A stretch of 64,000 bases of DNA from Myxococcota bacterium (GTDB lineage: Bacteria; Myxococcota_A; UBA9160; SMWR01). Position numbers and translations under genes: made by a program. The notes below the pieces were generated by a model that was not told where the DNA came from, did not search any database, and saw nothing but the letters and a program-made list of their open reading frames with translations. Below, piece by piece: positions 1 to 8,809 of this stretch; position 1 is the stretch's first letter; the number at the start of each line of letters is the position of its first letter. Location of the stretch: the NCBI GenBank assembly GCA_039030075.1, contig JBCCEW010000017.1, forward strand, positions 58,294 to 122,293. The letters run 5' to 3'.

Positions 1-197
1 TGCGCTTTCGCGCCCCCGTCTTCCACGGTGACACGCTCACCGCCTACACCGAAGTCCTCGAGACGCGCGACGCCGACCGCGACGACGCGGGCATCGTCCG
101 CTTCAAGCACTGGGGCCTGAAGCAGGACGACACCGTCGTCTTCGAAGGCGAACGCGAGGTCTTGATCAAACGCCGCTCCCACTGGGTGACGGCCTGA
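1..197 (+). CDS. MaoC-like enoyl-CoA hydratase, C-terminal part
   Basis: The reading frame is open from base 3 to a TGA at 195-197; the 5' part lies outside the window. The 64 visible residues begin RFRAPVFHGDTL, followed by a beta-rich stretch ending in KRRSHWVTA. PVFHGDTL-type segments and the following strand pattern are typical of the second half of a MaoC hot-dog hydratase, such as mesaconyl-CoA or (R)-enoyl-CoA hydratases. The next gene, 20 bases downstream, is a CitE-type lyase, a pairing common in mesaconyl/malyl-CoA pathways, so a hydratase acting next to a CoA-ester lyase is the likely role. The catalytic Asp-His region is not in the window, so the family call rests on the C-terminus and context. 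Confidence 0.65.
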   Translation, partial: RFRAPVFHGDTLTAYTEVLETRDADRDDAGIVRFKHWGLKQDDTVVFEGEREVLIKRRSHWVTA

Positions 198-217
198 ACG
201 CCCCGACAGGAGATCCG

Positions 218-1126
218 ATGACCCAAGAGCGCCTGCGCCGATCCGAACTGGCCGTTCCGGCCGCCAACCCGAAGATGATCAAGAAGTCGGCGGCCAGTGC
301 CGCCGACCTCGTGTTCCTCGACCTCGAGGACGCCACCGCTCCCGCCCTCAAGGAAGAAGCGCGGAAGAACGTGGTCGACGGCCTGAAGACCCTCGATTGG
401 GGTGACACCCTGCGCGCGGTCCGCGTCAACTCGGCCGACACGCGCTGGGCCACCGACGACGTCGTCGAGGTCGTCACCCAGGCCCACGAGCACCTCGATA
501 TCATCATCATCCCCAAGCCCTACGCCCCACGCGACATCTGGTTCTTCGAGACCCTCCTCGATCAGCTCGAGCAGAAGCTCGGCATCCCGCCGAAGATCCA
601 GTTCGAAGCCCTGATCGAGGAGTCGAAGGCGCTCTCGTGCGTGGAGGAGATCGCCGCCTGCTCGCCCCGCCTCGAGGCCCTGATCCTCGGCTTCGGAGAC
701 CTCGCCGCGAGCCTCGGCTTTCGCACGGGTCATGCGAGCGGTGACGACGCGTACCCGGGCGATCCGTGGCACGCGGCCCGGAACCGGATGATCTCTGCCT
801 GCCGCGCCAATGGTCTCGATCCGATCGACGGCCCCTTCGCGAACTTCACGAAGCCCGATGCCTACCGCCGCGAGGCGACCTGGGCGAGCACGCTCGGTGC
901 CGTGGGCAAGTGGTGCATCCACCCGAGCCAGATCGAGATCGCGAACGAAGTCTTCGCCCCCACCGACAAGGAGATCGCCTTCGCCCAACAGCAGGTCGAC
1001 GCCTACAAGGCGGCCACCGAGAGCGGCGAAGGCGCCGGCAGCACCGGCGGCATGTTGGTCGACGCCGCGTCGTTGCGACTCTTCCAGGCCGTGCTCGACC
1101 GCGCCAAACAGTGCGGCCGACTCTAG
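218..1126 (+). CDS. CitE-like CoA-ester lyase (HpcH/HpaI aldolase family)
   Basis: A 302-residue protein of the citrate lyase beta / malyl-CoA lyase family, which cleaves or forms C-C bonds in CoA esters such as malyl-CoA or beta-methylmalyl-CoA. Visible landmarks are DLED at 35-38, RVN at 69-71, an IIIPK strand at 96-100, Glu130 in FEALIEE and Asp161 in LGFGDLAASLG; the last two correspond to the Mg2+ ligands of the family. The ATG has an AGGAG eight bases upstream. The length fits stand-alone CitE-like enzymes. It sits between a MaoC hydratase and an aldehyde dehydrogenase and is probably cotranscribed with both. The exact substrate cannot be told from sequence. Confidence 0.85.
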   Translation: MTQERLRRSELAVPAANPKMIKKSAASAADLVFLDLEDATAPALKEEARKNVVDGLKTLDWGDTLRAVRVNSADTRWATDDVVEVVTQAHEHLDIIIIPKPYAPRDIWFFETLLDQLEQKLGIPPKIQFEALIEESKALSCVEEIAACSPRLEALILGFGDLAASLGFRTGHASGDDAYPGDPWHAARNRMISACRANGLDPIDGPFANFTKPDAYRREATWASTLGAVGKWCIHPSQIEIANEVFAPTDKEIAFAQQQVDAYKAATESGEGAGSTGGMLVDAASLRLFQAVLDRAKQCGRL

Positions 1127-1154
1127 AGCGCCACGCGCGCACGAGGAATTTCCC

Positions 1155-2576
1155 ATGAAGGAAACCTGGCAGCACTTCATCGACGGAGAATGGGTCGCCG
1201 GCAAGAGCGGCGAGATCCTCGATTCGAGCGATCCGGCCACCGGTGCCCACATCACGAAGATTGCGCGGGGCAACGCCGCCGACGTGGACCGCGCCGTGGC
1301 CTCGTCGAGAGCCGCAGCGTCCGAATGGCGGGCCATGCTGCCGATGGACCGGGCCCGCCTGATCACCGAGATCGGCCGGGCGATCCGCGCGAACACCGAA
1401 CACCTCGCCGAACTGGAGAAGCTCGAAACGGGGAAACCGGCGTTCCAAGCGCCCCTCGAGGTGGAGTCCTCGGCGCGCTACTTCGAGTTCTTCGGCGGCC
1501 TCGTCCACACGCTCGAAGGCGAGACCCTCAACGTGGGCCCTCACCTCCATTCCTACACTCTCCGCGAGCCCTTCGGCGTGATCGGCGTGATCACGCCCTG
1601 GAATGCGCCCCTCACCCAGGCCGCACGCGCGATCGCCCCGGCCCTGGCCGCGGGCAATGTGGTCGTCTGCAAGCCCTCCGAGTTCACCTCGGCGAGCACG
1701 CTGGAGCTCGCCCGCATCGCCCACGAAGCGGGCCTGCCGAAGGGGGTGTTCAACGTGGTGACTGGGACCGGCCCCGAAGCGGGCGCCCCGATCGTCGAGC
1801 ACGCCGAGGTGCGCAAGGTCGCCTTCACCGGCTCGCTGCGGGCGGGCAAGGAGATCGGACGGGTCGCGGCCGACCGGATCCTCCCCCTGACCCTCGAGCT
1901 CGGCGGCAAATCGCCGAACCTGGTCTTCGCCGACGCCGACATGTCCAAGGCCGTCCCGGGCGCCCTGCGCGGCTTCGTCGCGAACGCCGGCCAGATCTGC
2001 AGCGCGGGGACGCGGCTGCTGGTCGAGAAGAGCGTGCACGACGACTTCGTCGCCGCCCTCGTCACCGCCGCCGAGACGGTCAAGCCCGGCCAGATGATCG
2101 GGCCCCTGACGACCGAGGCTCAGTACGAGAAGGTGCAGGGCTACTTCGAGACGGCGAAGCAGGAGGGCGCGACCGCGGCGGTCGGCGGCAACCTGCCCGA
2201 CGACCCCGCGCTCGCGGGCGGCTACTTCGTTCCGCCGACCGTGTACACCGGGGTCCGCAACGACATGCGCATCGCCCGCGAGGAGATCTTCGGGCCGGTG
2301 GCGTCGGTGATTCCGTTCGGTGACGAGGACGAAGCCATCGCCATCGCGAACGACTCGGACTACGGCCTCGCTGCCGGCCTGTGGACGCGCGACATCTCAC
2401 GGGCCCACCGCGTCGCCGCCCGCCTCGAAGCCGGCCAGGTCTACGTGAACGACTGGATCGCCGGTTCGATCGAGCAGCCCTTCGGCGGGTACAAGCAGAG
2501 CGGGTACGGACGCGAGAAGGGCATCGAAGCCCTTCACCACTACACCCAACTCAAGTGCGTGACCATCACGCTCTAG
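1155..2576 (+). CDS. NAD(P)-dependent aldehyde dehydrogenase
   Basis: A 473-residue ALDH-superfamily enzyme oxidising an aldehyde to the acid. The frame stays open far upstream, but the ATG at 1155 opens the usual family N-terminus (HFIDGEWVAG) just after the lyase stop. Active-site residues are visible: general base Glu248 in LELGGKS and nucleophile Cys282 in GQICSAGTR, separated by the normal 34 residues. The cofactor-binding WNAPLTQ segment and the C-terminal PFGGYKQSGYGRE signature are also present. It lies 28 bases behind the lyase and 13 before an SDR, so an operon is likely. The substrate is unknown. Confidence 0.9.
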   Translation: MKETWQHFIDGEWVAGKSGEILDSSDPATGAHITKIARGNAADVDRAVASSRAAASEWRAMLPMDRARLITEIGRAIRANTEHLAELEKLETGKPAFQAPLEVESSARYFEFFGGLVHTLEGETLNVGPHLHSYTLREPFGVIGVITPWNAPLTQAARAIAPALAAGNVVVCKPSEFTSASTLELARIAHEAGLPKGVFNVVTGTGPEAGAPIVEHAEVRKVAFTGSLRAGKEIGRVAADRILPLTLELGGKSPNLVFADADMSKAVPGALRGFVANAGQICSAGTRLLVEKSVHDDFVAALVTAAETVKPGQMIGPLTTEAQYEKVQGYFETAKQEGATAAVGGNLPDDPALAGGYFVPPTVYTGVRNDMRIAREEIFGPVASVIPFGDEDEAIAIANDSDYGLAAGLWTRDISRAHRVAARLEAGQVYVNDWIAGSIEQPFGGYKQSGYGREKGIEALHHYTQLKCVTITL

Positions 2577-2589
2577 GGAGGATCCCCCC

Positions 2590-3336
2590 ATGACCCGATT
2601 CCAGGACCAGCGCGTGATCGTGACGGGTGCGGCTTCCGGATTTGGACGCGAGCTCGCGAAGGCGTTCGCCGAGGAAGGAGCGCGGGTGCTCGTCGCCGAC
2701 CTCGACGAGGCCGGCGCGAAGGACGTGGCGGCGACCCTACCCGGCGCGATCGCTTGCGGTGTGGATGTGGCCGAGGACGCCCAGAACCAGGCCATGGCCC
2801 AGGCCGCGGTGGACGCCTGGGGCGGGATCGACGTGGTCTGCCCGAACGCGGGCGTCCCCCACCGCATGTCCGCGCTGATCGATCTCTCGGTGGAAGACTT
2901 CGACCGCATGTTCGCGATCAACGTCCGCAGCGTGTACCTGGCGGCGAAGCACTGCGTGCCCCACATGAGCGAGGGCGGCGCGATCGTCAGCACCGCTTCC
3001 ATCGGCGGACGCCGTCCCCGCCCCGGCCTCACGGCGTACAACGCGTCGAAGGGGGCGGTGATCACCCTCACCCGCGGCCTCGCAACCGAGCTCGCCCCGA
3101 AGATCCGCGTGAACTGCGTCAACCCGGTGTCGGCGCCGACCGGTTTCGACAAGAACGCCGTGGGCATCGACACACTCCCCGATGCCCTCGAGGCCGACGT
3201 CGTGAAGGGAATCCCGATGGGACGCCGCGCGCTTCCGACGGACGTCTCGAGCGCGATCCTGTTCCTCGCCTCGAAGGAAGCCGGCTTCTTGACCGGCGTC
3301 TGCCTCGACATCGACGGCGGTCGCAGCATCCAATAG
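2590..3336 (+). CDS. Classical SDR oxidoreductase (FabG-like)
   Basis: A 248-residue short-chain dehydrogenase. The nucleotide-binding glycines are in VTGAASGFG (G13, G17, G19), an Asp at the end of beta-2 (ADLDE) suggests NAD(H) preference, NAG is at the end of beta-4, and the catalytic pair is Tyr150/Lys154 in YNASK. The C-terminus carries the usual FLTGVCLDIDGG segment. A GGAGG lies just before the ATG and only 13 bases separate it from the ALDH. It probably interconverts a hydroxy and a keto group in the same pathway as the flanking lyase and dehydrogenase. Confidence 0.88.
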   Translation: MTRFQDQRVIVTGAASGFGRELAKAFAEEGARVLVADLDEAGAKDVAATLPGAIACGVDVAEDAQNQAMAQAAVDAWGGIDVVCPNAGVPHRMSALIDLSVEDFDRMFAINVRSVYLAAKHCVPHMSEGGAIVSTASIGGRRPRPGLTAYNASKGAVITLTRGLATELAPKIRVNCVNPVSAPTGFDKNAVGIDTLPDALEADVVKGIPMGRRALPTDVSSAILFLASKEAGFLTGVCLDIDGGRSIQ

Positions 3337-3395
3337 TCCGAGGCGGGTCTTCCTCTCGCTCGCCCCACCCTTTCCCCCAACGGAGGAATCGACCG

Positions 3396-4334
3396 ATGGC
3401 ATGGACGACCCAGGACATTCCCTCGCAGGAGGGCCGCGTCGCGGTCGTGACCGGCGCGAACGGCGGCCTCGGCTTCGAGACGGCACGGGCCCTCGGACGC
3501 GCGGGTGCCACCGTGGTGCTCGCGGCACGTCAGCCCGAGAAGACCGAGCGCGCCGAGGCGAACCTGCGCAACGAACTCCCCGACGCGCACTTCGAGGTCG
3601 TCCCGCTCGACCTCGGTTCCCTCGCCTCGGTGGAGGCCGCCGCGAAGGAGATCGCTGCCCGCCACGCGAGCGTCGATCTCTTGATCAACAACGCGGGGGT
3701 GATGGCCATCCCCGAGCGCAAGACGGCCGACGGTTTCGAGATGCAGTTCGGCGTCAACCACCTCGGCCACTACGCCCTCACGGCACGCCTGCTCCCGAAT
3801 CTGCTCGCCGCCGACGCCGCACGCGTGGTCTCGGTGACGAGTACGGCGCACCACTTCGGCCGTGCCGTCGACCCGCAGAACCCCCATCTCGAGGGTCGCT
3901 ACGGCGAATGGACCGCCTACGGCCAATCGAAGCTCGCGAACTTCCATTTCGCCCTGGGGCTCCAGCAGCGCTTCGCCGACGCCGGCGTCGCTGCAACGAG
4001 CCTGCTCGCCCACCCGGGTCTCTCGGACACGAATCTCCAGAGCCACAGCGTCTCCGAGACCGGAGGAGCCGCCATCTCGCGCTTCTTCCACTGGCTCGCG
4101 GGCAGCACGGGCATGGACGCGGCCACCGGCGCGCTTTCCCAGCTGCGCGCCGCGACCGACCCCACCGCCAAGGGCGGCGACTTCTACGGACCGCTCTTCG
4201 TGAACAACGGACCGCCCGTCGTGAAACCGATCTTCCGTCGCCTGGGCCTCCAATCCGCGATCGACGCCCTCTGGCAGGTGTCCGAGCGAGAGACCGGCCT
4301 GCGCCTCGAGATCCCGGGGGCGTCGCCGGCGTGA
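3396..4334 (+). CDS. SDR oxidoreductase, retinol-dehydrogenase-like
   Basis: A 312-residue SDR of the longer type often annotated retinol or protochlorophyllide-like oxidoreductase. It has TGANGGLG for cofactor binding, NNAGVM, a GVNHLGHY segment and catalytic YGQSK. A GGAGG lies upstream of the ATG. It is a paralogue of the SDRs at 7370 and 61480, which share the NHLxHxxLT and YxxSKxAN patterns. The stop overlaps the next gene's GTG by four bases, implying translational coupling with an LLM flavin oxidoreductase. The substrate is unknown. Confidence 0.85.
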   Translation: MAWTTQDIPSQEGRVAVVTGANGGLGFETARALGRAGATVVLAARQPEKTERAEANLRNELPDAHFEVVPLDLGSLASVEAAAKEIAARHASVDLLINNAGVMAIPERKTADGFEMQFGVNHLGHYALTARLLPNLLAADAARVVSVTSTAHHFGRAVDPQNPHLEGRYGEWTAYGQSKLANFHFALGLQQRFADAGVAATSLLAHPGLSDTNLQSHSVSETGGAAISRFFHWLAGSTGMDAATGALSQLRAATDPTAKGGDFYGPLFVNNGPPVVKPIFRRLGLQSAIDALWQVSERETGLRLEIPGASPA

Positions 4335-5092
4335 AGCTCGGGATGGCACTGCCGATCTTCGGCCTGGACGGCGGAGAGGTCGCGCCGCACCAATGGCGCG
4401 ACGCCGCGCAGGAGATCGAGCGGCAGGGCTACGACTCGATCTGGGTCTTCGACGCCATCGGCCGCGGTTTTCCATTGCCCGACCCGTTGATGGCCCTGAC
4501 CATGGCAGCCACCGTGACCGAGCGCGTCGAGCTCGGCACGGGCGTGCTCCAGACCGCGATTCGCAACGCGGCCGAGATCGCCCATCGCGTCCTCACCCTG
4601 GCGCGCGTCGCCGACGGACGCCTGCTCTTCGGCGTCGGGCCCGGTTCCACCGCCGACGACTTCGCGGCCTTCGGCGGGGACTACGCGGGCCGGGGCCGCC
4701 GCTTCGCCGAGCAGGTTCCGGTACTCGAGGCCCTGCTGACGACGGGAAAGCACGAGGGTGTGGACCTCTCGCCCTGGCCCGGTGTCGCGGGTCGGGTGCC
4801 GCTCTACATCGGCGCCTGGCGGGGCGGCTGGATCGAGCGCGCCGCGCGCGACCACGCGGGCTGGATTGCGTCGGCCATGCACAACGACGACACCGCGCTG
4901 GCCACCACGCTCGCGCGCTTCCGCGACGCCGGCGGGCGCCGGGCCATCGTCACGAACGTGCAGCTGGGCGCCGACCTCGCGCCGGCGATCGAACGCGTGC
5001 AGCACCTCGGCGCCCTCGGGTTCGACGACGTGGTGGTCCTCGACCTCACCCCCAGCTTCGAGCGAATGGCTACCCTGCGCGCGGCGCTGTAG
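4331..5092 (+). CDS. LLM-class flavin-dependent oxidoreductase
   Basis: A 253-residue luciferase-like TIM-barrel protein. The start is a GTG overlapping the SDR stop (GTGA). Family hallmarks are the N-terminal KLGMALPIF strand, GYDSIWVFDAIG, ELGTGVLQ and LARVADGRLLFGVGPGS. Such proteins bind FMN or F420 and act as monooxygenases or reductases. It is shorter than the usual 280-340 residues, with a reduced C-terminal region. FMN versus F420 cannot be decided by eye, but a second LLM gene and F420-family-like small proteins are nearby. Confidence 0.8.
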   Translation: MKLGMALPIFGLDGGEVAPHQWRDAAQEIERQGYDSIWVFDAIGRGFPLPDPLMALTMAATVTERVELGTGVLQTAIRNAAEIAHRVLTLARVADGRLLFGVGPGSTADDFAAFGGDYAGRGRRFAEQVPVLEALLTTGKHEGVDLSPWPGVAGRVPLYIGAWRGGWIERAARDHAGWIASAMHNDDTALATTLARFRDAGGRRAIVTNVQLGADLAPAIERVQHLGALGFDDVVVLDLTPSFERMATLRAAL

Positions 5093-5111
5093 AGCGCGCC
5101 GGGAGGCCCCC

Positions 5112-5942
5112 ATGCGCATCGATACGGGCACCGAAGAGCTCCTCTGCGAGATCGAGGACCGGGTTGCGACGGTCACCTTCAACCGGCCCGAGAAGCGCAA
5201 CTCGCTCAGCGACCAGCTCAGCCCGGCGCTGCGCGAGCTGCTCCTCGTCCTCGAAGCCCGTGCCGACGTCGGGTGTGTCCTGCTGACCGGTACCGGCCCG
5301 GCATTCTGTTCGGGCGGAGACGTGAGCGGCATGGGAGCGTCCCCGGACGCGCCCCACCCCACCGACGCACCGAAACGCACCCCCGACGACCGGGTCGCGG
5401 AGCTGATCCGCAAACAGGAAGCGCTCACGCTCCGCCTCTACGAGCTGGCCATGCCCACCGTCGCCGCGCTCCCCGGGCCCGCCGTTGGCGCCGGCTTCTC
5501 GATCGCCCTCGCCTGCGACCTGCGTGTCGCGAGCCCCGGCGCCTTCCTCTCCTCGGGCTTCATTCGCATCGGGCTCTCGGGCGACTACGGCGCGAGCTGG
5601 TTCCTGAACCGACTCCTCGGTCAGGCGAAGGCGAAGGAGTTGATGTTCTTCTCGGAACGCATCGGCGCCGAAGAGGCCCAGACCCTCGGGCTCGTCAACG
5701 CGATCTTCCCCGAGGAGAGCTTCCGTGCCGACGCCTTCGACTACGCCGCGCGCCTCGCGCGCGGCCCGGCGCTCGCCCTGCGTCGCATGAAGCGCAACCT
5801 CAACCGCGGCGCGGACATCGGCCTGCGGGAAGCGCTGGCGCTCGAAGCCGAACACATGGTGATGAGCTTCGAGACCGAAGACGCCCGCGAAGCCGTGCGC
5901 GCCTTCCTCGAGAAGCGCGCTCCCGAGTTCCGCTACCGCTAA
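5112..5942 (+). CDS. Enoyl-CoA hydratase/isomerase family protein
   Basis: A 276-residue crotonase-fold protein that acts on CoA thioesters, probably in beta-oxidation. Visible features are FNRPEKRNSLS near the N-terminus, the oxyanion-hole segment FCSGGDVSG, GPAVGAGFSIALACDLR, and IGLSGDYGASW where the second catalytic acid normally lies; here an Asp replaces the usual Glu, as in isomerase or dehydratase branches. A low-complexity insertion around residues 78-95 lengthens the loop after the oxyanion segment. GGGAGG precedes the ATG. It follows the LLM gene by 19 bases. Confidence 0.87.
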   Translation: MRIDTGTEELLCEIEDRVATVTFNRPEKRNSLSDQLSPALRELLLVLEARADVGCVLLTGTGPAFCSGGDVSGMGASPDAPHPTDAPKRTPDDRVAELIRKQEALTLRLYELAMPTVAALPGPAVGAGFSIALACDLRVASPGAFLSSGFIRIGLSGDYGASWFLNRLLGQAKAKELMFFSERIGAEEAQTLGLVNAIFPEESFRADAFDYAARLARGPALALRRMKRNLNRGADIGLREALALEAEHMVMSFETEDAREAVRAFLEKRAPEFRYR

Positions 5943-5966
5943 GCAACCCGCAGAGAGGACGCGCGC

Positions 5967-7241
5967 ATGTGGAAGAACGCCCTCTGGTTCGCGGCGGGGA
6001 GCCTCGTCGGCGGGCTGGTCGTGTTCGGGTGGGGACTGCGCATGGAGACCGCACCCCCCGCCCGGAAACACGCTGCACTCGAGGGCAGTCTCGAGCGCCT
6101 CGCCGACGCCGTCCGCGACGCGGGCCAGTTCGTGCGGGGCCACCTCTGGTACGGGTCCGAACGCGAACAGGCCGAGGCACACCGCCACGTCGTGCGGGCC
6201 CTCGTCTCGGCGCTCGAGAGCAAGGCGTTGACCGATCCGGACTTCCCGGATTTCGCGGAGCTCGATCCGCGCTCGAAGGGCGGAATGGACAATCCCGACC
6301 AGCGTTACCTCGGTGCCAGTCTGCGCGGCGACGCCGTCTACCGCGTGTTCGGCGACCGCGGCTCGAGTCGGCGTCTCGACTTCACCCTCTACGGCGAGGA
6401 CGAGCTCTCGAAGTCGATCTCGACCCTCACGACCGATGCGCTCGTGGTGGACGACGACGGAGGCTTCGAAGTGTTCATCGGCGGCGCACCGCGCGAGCAC
6501 AACTGGCTCGCCTCGCGGCCCGGAACCGTGCGCCTGCTGGTCCGCCAGATTCACTCGGACTGGTCGACCGAAACGCCGGGGAGCATCCACATCGATCGCG
6601 TCGACGGAGAGCGGCCGACCTACCCGCCCTTCTCGCCCGCGATCATGGCCGAACGACTCGACGACGCGACGACGACGTTCGCGCGCAACGTCCGCCGTTG
6701 GCCCGAGTTCAGCCGCACCCGGTTGCACGCGCTTCTCCCCGAGAACGCCCTCACACCGCCCCGTGACACCGGGACCGAGGGGGGGCTCTCCGGGCGCCTG
6801 ATGGTCGGCGGACACTACGAGCTCGCAGACGACGAGGCGCTGTGGATCACGACCTGGCCGAGCGACGCCGCGTACCAGGGCATCCAGCTCGGACACCACT
6901 GGTGGGAATCCCTCGACTATGCGAACCGACAGGTCAGCCTCACGGCCGACCAGGCCCATCGCAGCTCGGACGGCGCCTTCCATTTCGTGGTGAGCGCGCG
7001 CGACCCGGGCGTCGCGAACTGGCTCGACACCGAGGGCTTTCGCCGCGGCGTCGTGATGCTGCGCTACGACGGACTCGGGCTCGACGCTCTCCCCGAGGAC
7101 GAACACCCGGTAGCGCGACGGGTGCCGCTGGACGCGCTCTGGAGCCTGCTCCCCGCGGACGAACCCCGCCTGGGCCCGGAGGAGCGGGCCGCCGCGGTCG
7201 CCGAGCGCCGGCGGCACGTGCAGGCGCGATTTCGGCACTGA
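5967..7241 (+). CDS. Membrane-anchored DUF1214-type protein
   Basis: A 424-residue protein with one N-terminal hydrophobic segment (about residues 5-24) and a large soluble domain. The C-terminal third (DYANRQVSLTADQA, then FHFVVSARDPGVANWLDT) resembles DUF1214 proteins, which are found beside steroid and terpenoid degradation genes; their biochemical function is not established. It follows the enoyl-CoA hydratase by 24 bases with a GAGAGG before the ATG and probably belongs to the same transcript. I cannot identify catalytic residues. Confidence 0.6.
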   Translation: MWKNALWFAAGSLVGGLVVFGWGLRMETAPPARKHAALEGSLERLADAVRDAGQFVRGHLWYGSEREQAEAHRHVVRALVSALESKALTDPDFPDFAELDPRSKGGMDNPDQRYLGASLRGDAVYRVFGDRGSSRRLDFTLYGEDELSKSISTLTTDALVVDDDGGFEVFIGGAPREHNWLASRPGTVRLLVRQIHSDWSTETPGSIHIDRVDGERPTYPPFSPAIMAERLDDATTTFARNVRRWPEFSRTRLHALLPENALTPPRDTGTEGGLSGRLMVGGHYELADDEALWITTWPSDAAYQGIQLGHHWWESLDYANRQVSLTADQAHRSSDGAFHFVVSARDPGVANWLDTEGFRRGVVMLRYDGLGLDALPEDEHPVARRVPLDALWSLLPADEPRLGPEERAAAVAERRRHVQARFRH

Positions 7242-7369
7242 ACACGGATCGGCGCCGAGAAGCGTGTCGCGACCTGCGGCGAATGCCTTGCGGCACGCGG
7301 CGCCCCCCGAATAGAGTGGCGGTCGCTCGGCGCCCGCCCCACTCCACCCGAACGACCAGGAGCCACCTC

Positions 7370-8335
7370 ATGACGCCTACCGACCGCAGTGCTTTCGGCC
7401 ACGACACCACCACCGAAGAAGTCCTCGAAGGGCTCGACCTCACCGGCCAGCGCGCACTGGTCACCGGCGGCTCGGGTGGACTCGGCGAAGAAACCGCGCG
7501 TGCGCTCGCGGCGAAGGGGGCCGAGGTGATCGTGACCGCCCGTGACCTCGCCAAGGGTGAGGCCGCCATCGAGGGGATCCGCAAGGCGACGGGCAACCCC
7601 AAGGTGTCGATGGAAGCCCTCGAGCTCGACTCCCTCGACAGCATTCGTGCCTTCGCCGACCGCTTCCTCTCCCGGTACGACGCGCTGCAGCTGCTGATCA
7701 ACAACGCCGGTGTGATGGCCTGTCCGCAGGGGAAGACCCAGGACGGTTTCGAGATGCAGTTCGGCACCAACCACCTCGGCCACTTCCTGCTGACGGGCCT
7801 GATCGCCCCGGCGCTCTTGCGGGGGGCGCCCGCGCGCATCGTGTCGGTCAGTTCGCGCGGCCACCAGATGTCCCCCGTCGTCTTCGACGACATCCACTTC
7901 GAGAACCGCGAGTACGAGAAGTGGTCCTCCTACGGGCAGTCGAAGACCGCGAACATCCTGTTCGCCGTCGGCCTCGAGAAGCGACTGGGCGACCGCGGCG
8001 TGCACGCGAACGCGCTGCACCCGGGCATGATCGCGACCGACCTCTCGCGCCACATGCGCAAAGACGACTACGAGTTCCTGCGGGAGCGAGCGGCCTCGCG
8101 CGGTGCGTCGAAATTCAAGAGCGTGGAAGCCGGCGCAGCGACGAGCGTCTGGGCCGCGTCCGCGCCCGAGCTCGAGGGTCGCGGCGGTCTCTACCTCGAG
8201 GACTGTCACGTCGCCGGAGTGGACGACGCCGAGAACGCGGCCGAGGGCGTGCGCGCCTACGCCTTGGACCCGGAAGCCGCCGAGCGGCTGTGGGGCGTGT
8301 CCGAAGCGGCCGTTGGCCAGACCTTCTCACTCTAG
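7370..8335 (+). CDS. SDR oxidoreductase, retinol-dehydrogenase-like
   Basis: A 321-residue SDR. The ATG at 7370 follows CAGGAG and gives a 25-residue leader before TGGSGGLG. NNAGVM, TNHLGHFLLT and catalytic YGQSK match the SDRs at 3396 and 61480, showing a local paralogue family. A 128-base gap from the preceding gene may contain a promoter. It is probably an NAD(P)-dependent alcohol/ketone oxidoreductase; the substrate is unknown. Confidence 0.85.
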   Translation: MTPTDRSAFGHDTTTEEVLEGLDLTGQRALVTGGSGGLGEETARALAAKGAEVIVTARDLAKGEAAIEGIRKATGNPKVSMEALELDSLDSIRAFADRFLSRYDALQLLINNAGVMACPQGKTQDGFEMQFGTNHLGHFLLTGLIAPALLRGAPARIVSVSSRGHQMSPVVFDDIHFENREYEKWSSYGQSKTANILFAVGLEKRLGDRGVHANALHPGMIATDLSRHMRKDDYEFLRERAASRGASKFKSVEAGAATSVWAASAPELEGRGGLYLEDCHVAGVDDAENAAEGVRAYALDPEAAERLWGVSEAAVGQTFSL

Positions 8336-8365
8336 GGAAACGGCCATGTCACAGGTTCTTCGGTC

Positions 8366-8809
8366 ATGAGTCGCTCCTGGATTTCGTGGATCCTCGTCGG
8401 CGCGCTGCTGCTCGTCGTGTTGTTCTTCGCGAGTGCTTGCGTGTACTCGTGGTGGGTCAACCCGGGCGTCGAGCGGGAGCTCCGCGAGGATCCGGACGGG
8501 GATCGCGCCCAGAAGGTCATGCTGCTCACCCTGCCGTCGGGGAAGACGATTCCGGTGAACTACCTGCGCGAAGGCGACTTCGTCTACGCCGGCGCCGACT
8601 TTCCCTGGTGGCGCAGCATCCCGCCGGAAGGCGGCCCCGGGACGGTCTTCATCCGCGGAGAGGAACTCACCGGCACCGTGCGCGCGGTGACCGACGACCC
8701 CGAGCGCCGTGCCGACGTCTTCAGCCGCCTGCGCCCCGACGCGGTCTCGTGGGCCGGAACGCTGGTCGTCGTGGAGCTGGACGAGGCGGGAGCCGACGCC
8801 ACCGAATGA
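8366..8809 (+). CDS. Small membrane-anchored protein, possible split-barrel flavin fold
   Basis: A 147-residue protein with an N-terminal membrane segment (about residues 7-29) and a compact beta-rich domain (LLTLPSGKTIPVNYLREGDFVYAGADF, here quoted only in outline as a strand-turn-strand). The pattern recalls the pyridoxamine-oxidase/F420 nitroreductase (Ddn-like) split barrel, where a strand, Gly-Lys turn and a readout strand follow each other. Its stop overlaps the ATG of the LLM gene (ATGA), so the two are translationally coupled. This supports a flavin-related role, but the assignment is inference. An ATG at 8346 gives only seven codons and was not chosen. Confidence 0.5.
   Translation: MSRSWISWILVGALLLVVLFFASACVYSWWVNPGVERELREDPDGDRAQKVMLLTLPSGKTIPVNYLREGDFVYAGADFPWWRSIPPEGGPGTVFIRGEELTGTVRAVTDDPERRADVFSRLRPDAVSWAGTLVVVELDEAGADATE

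Noticed and set aside
44..1396. Long antisense frames on the minus strand (also 4184-5428, 5070-7238, 29181-31562 and others)
   Set aside because: They are the usual mirror frames of high-GC genes: no domain, low-complexity Arg/Ala/Gly composition, and they overlap well-supported genes.
8346..8369. Seven-codon ORF upstream of the small membrane protein
   Set aside because: It ends before the membrane segment; the ATG at 8366 starts the hydrophobic helix.
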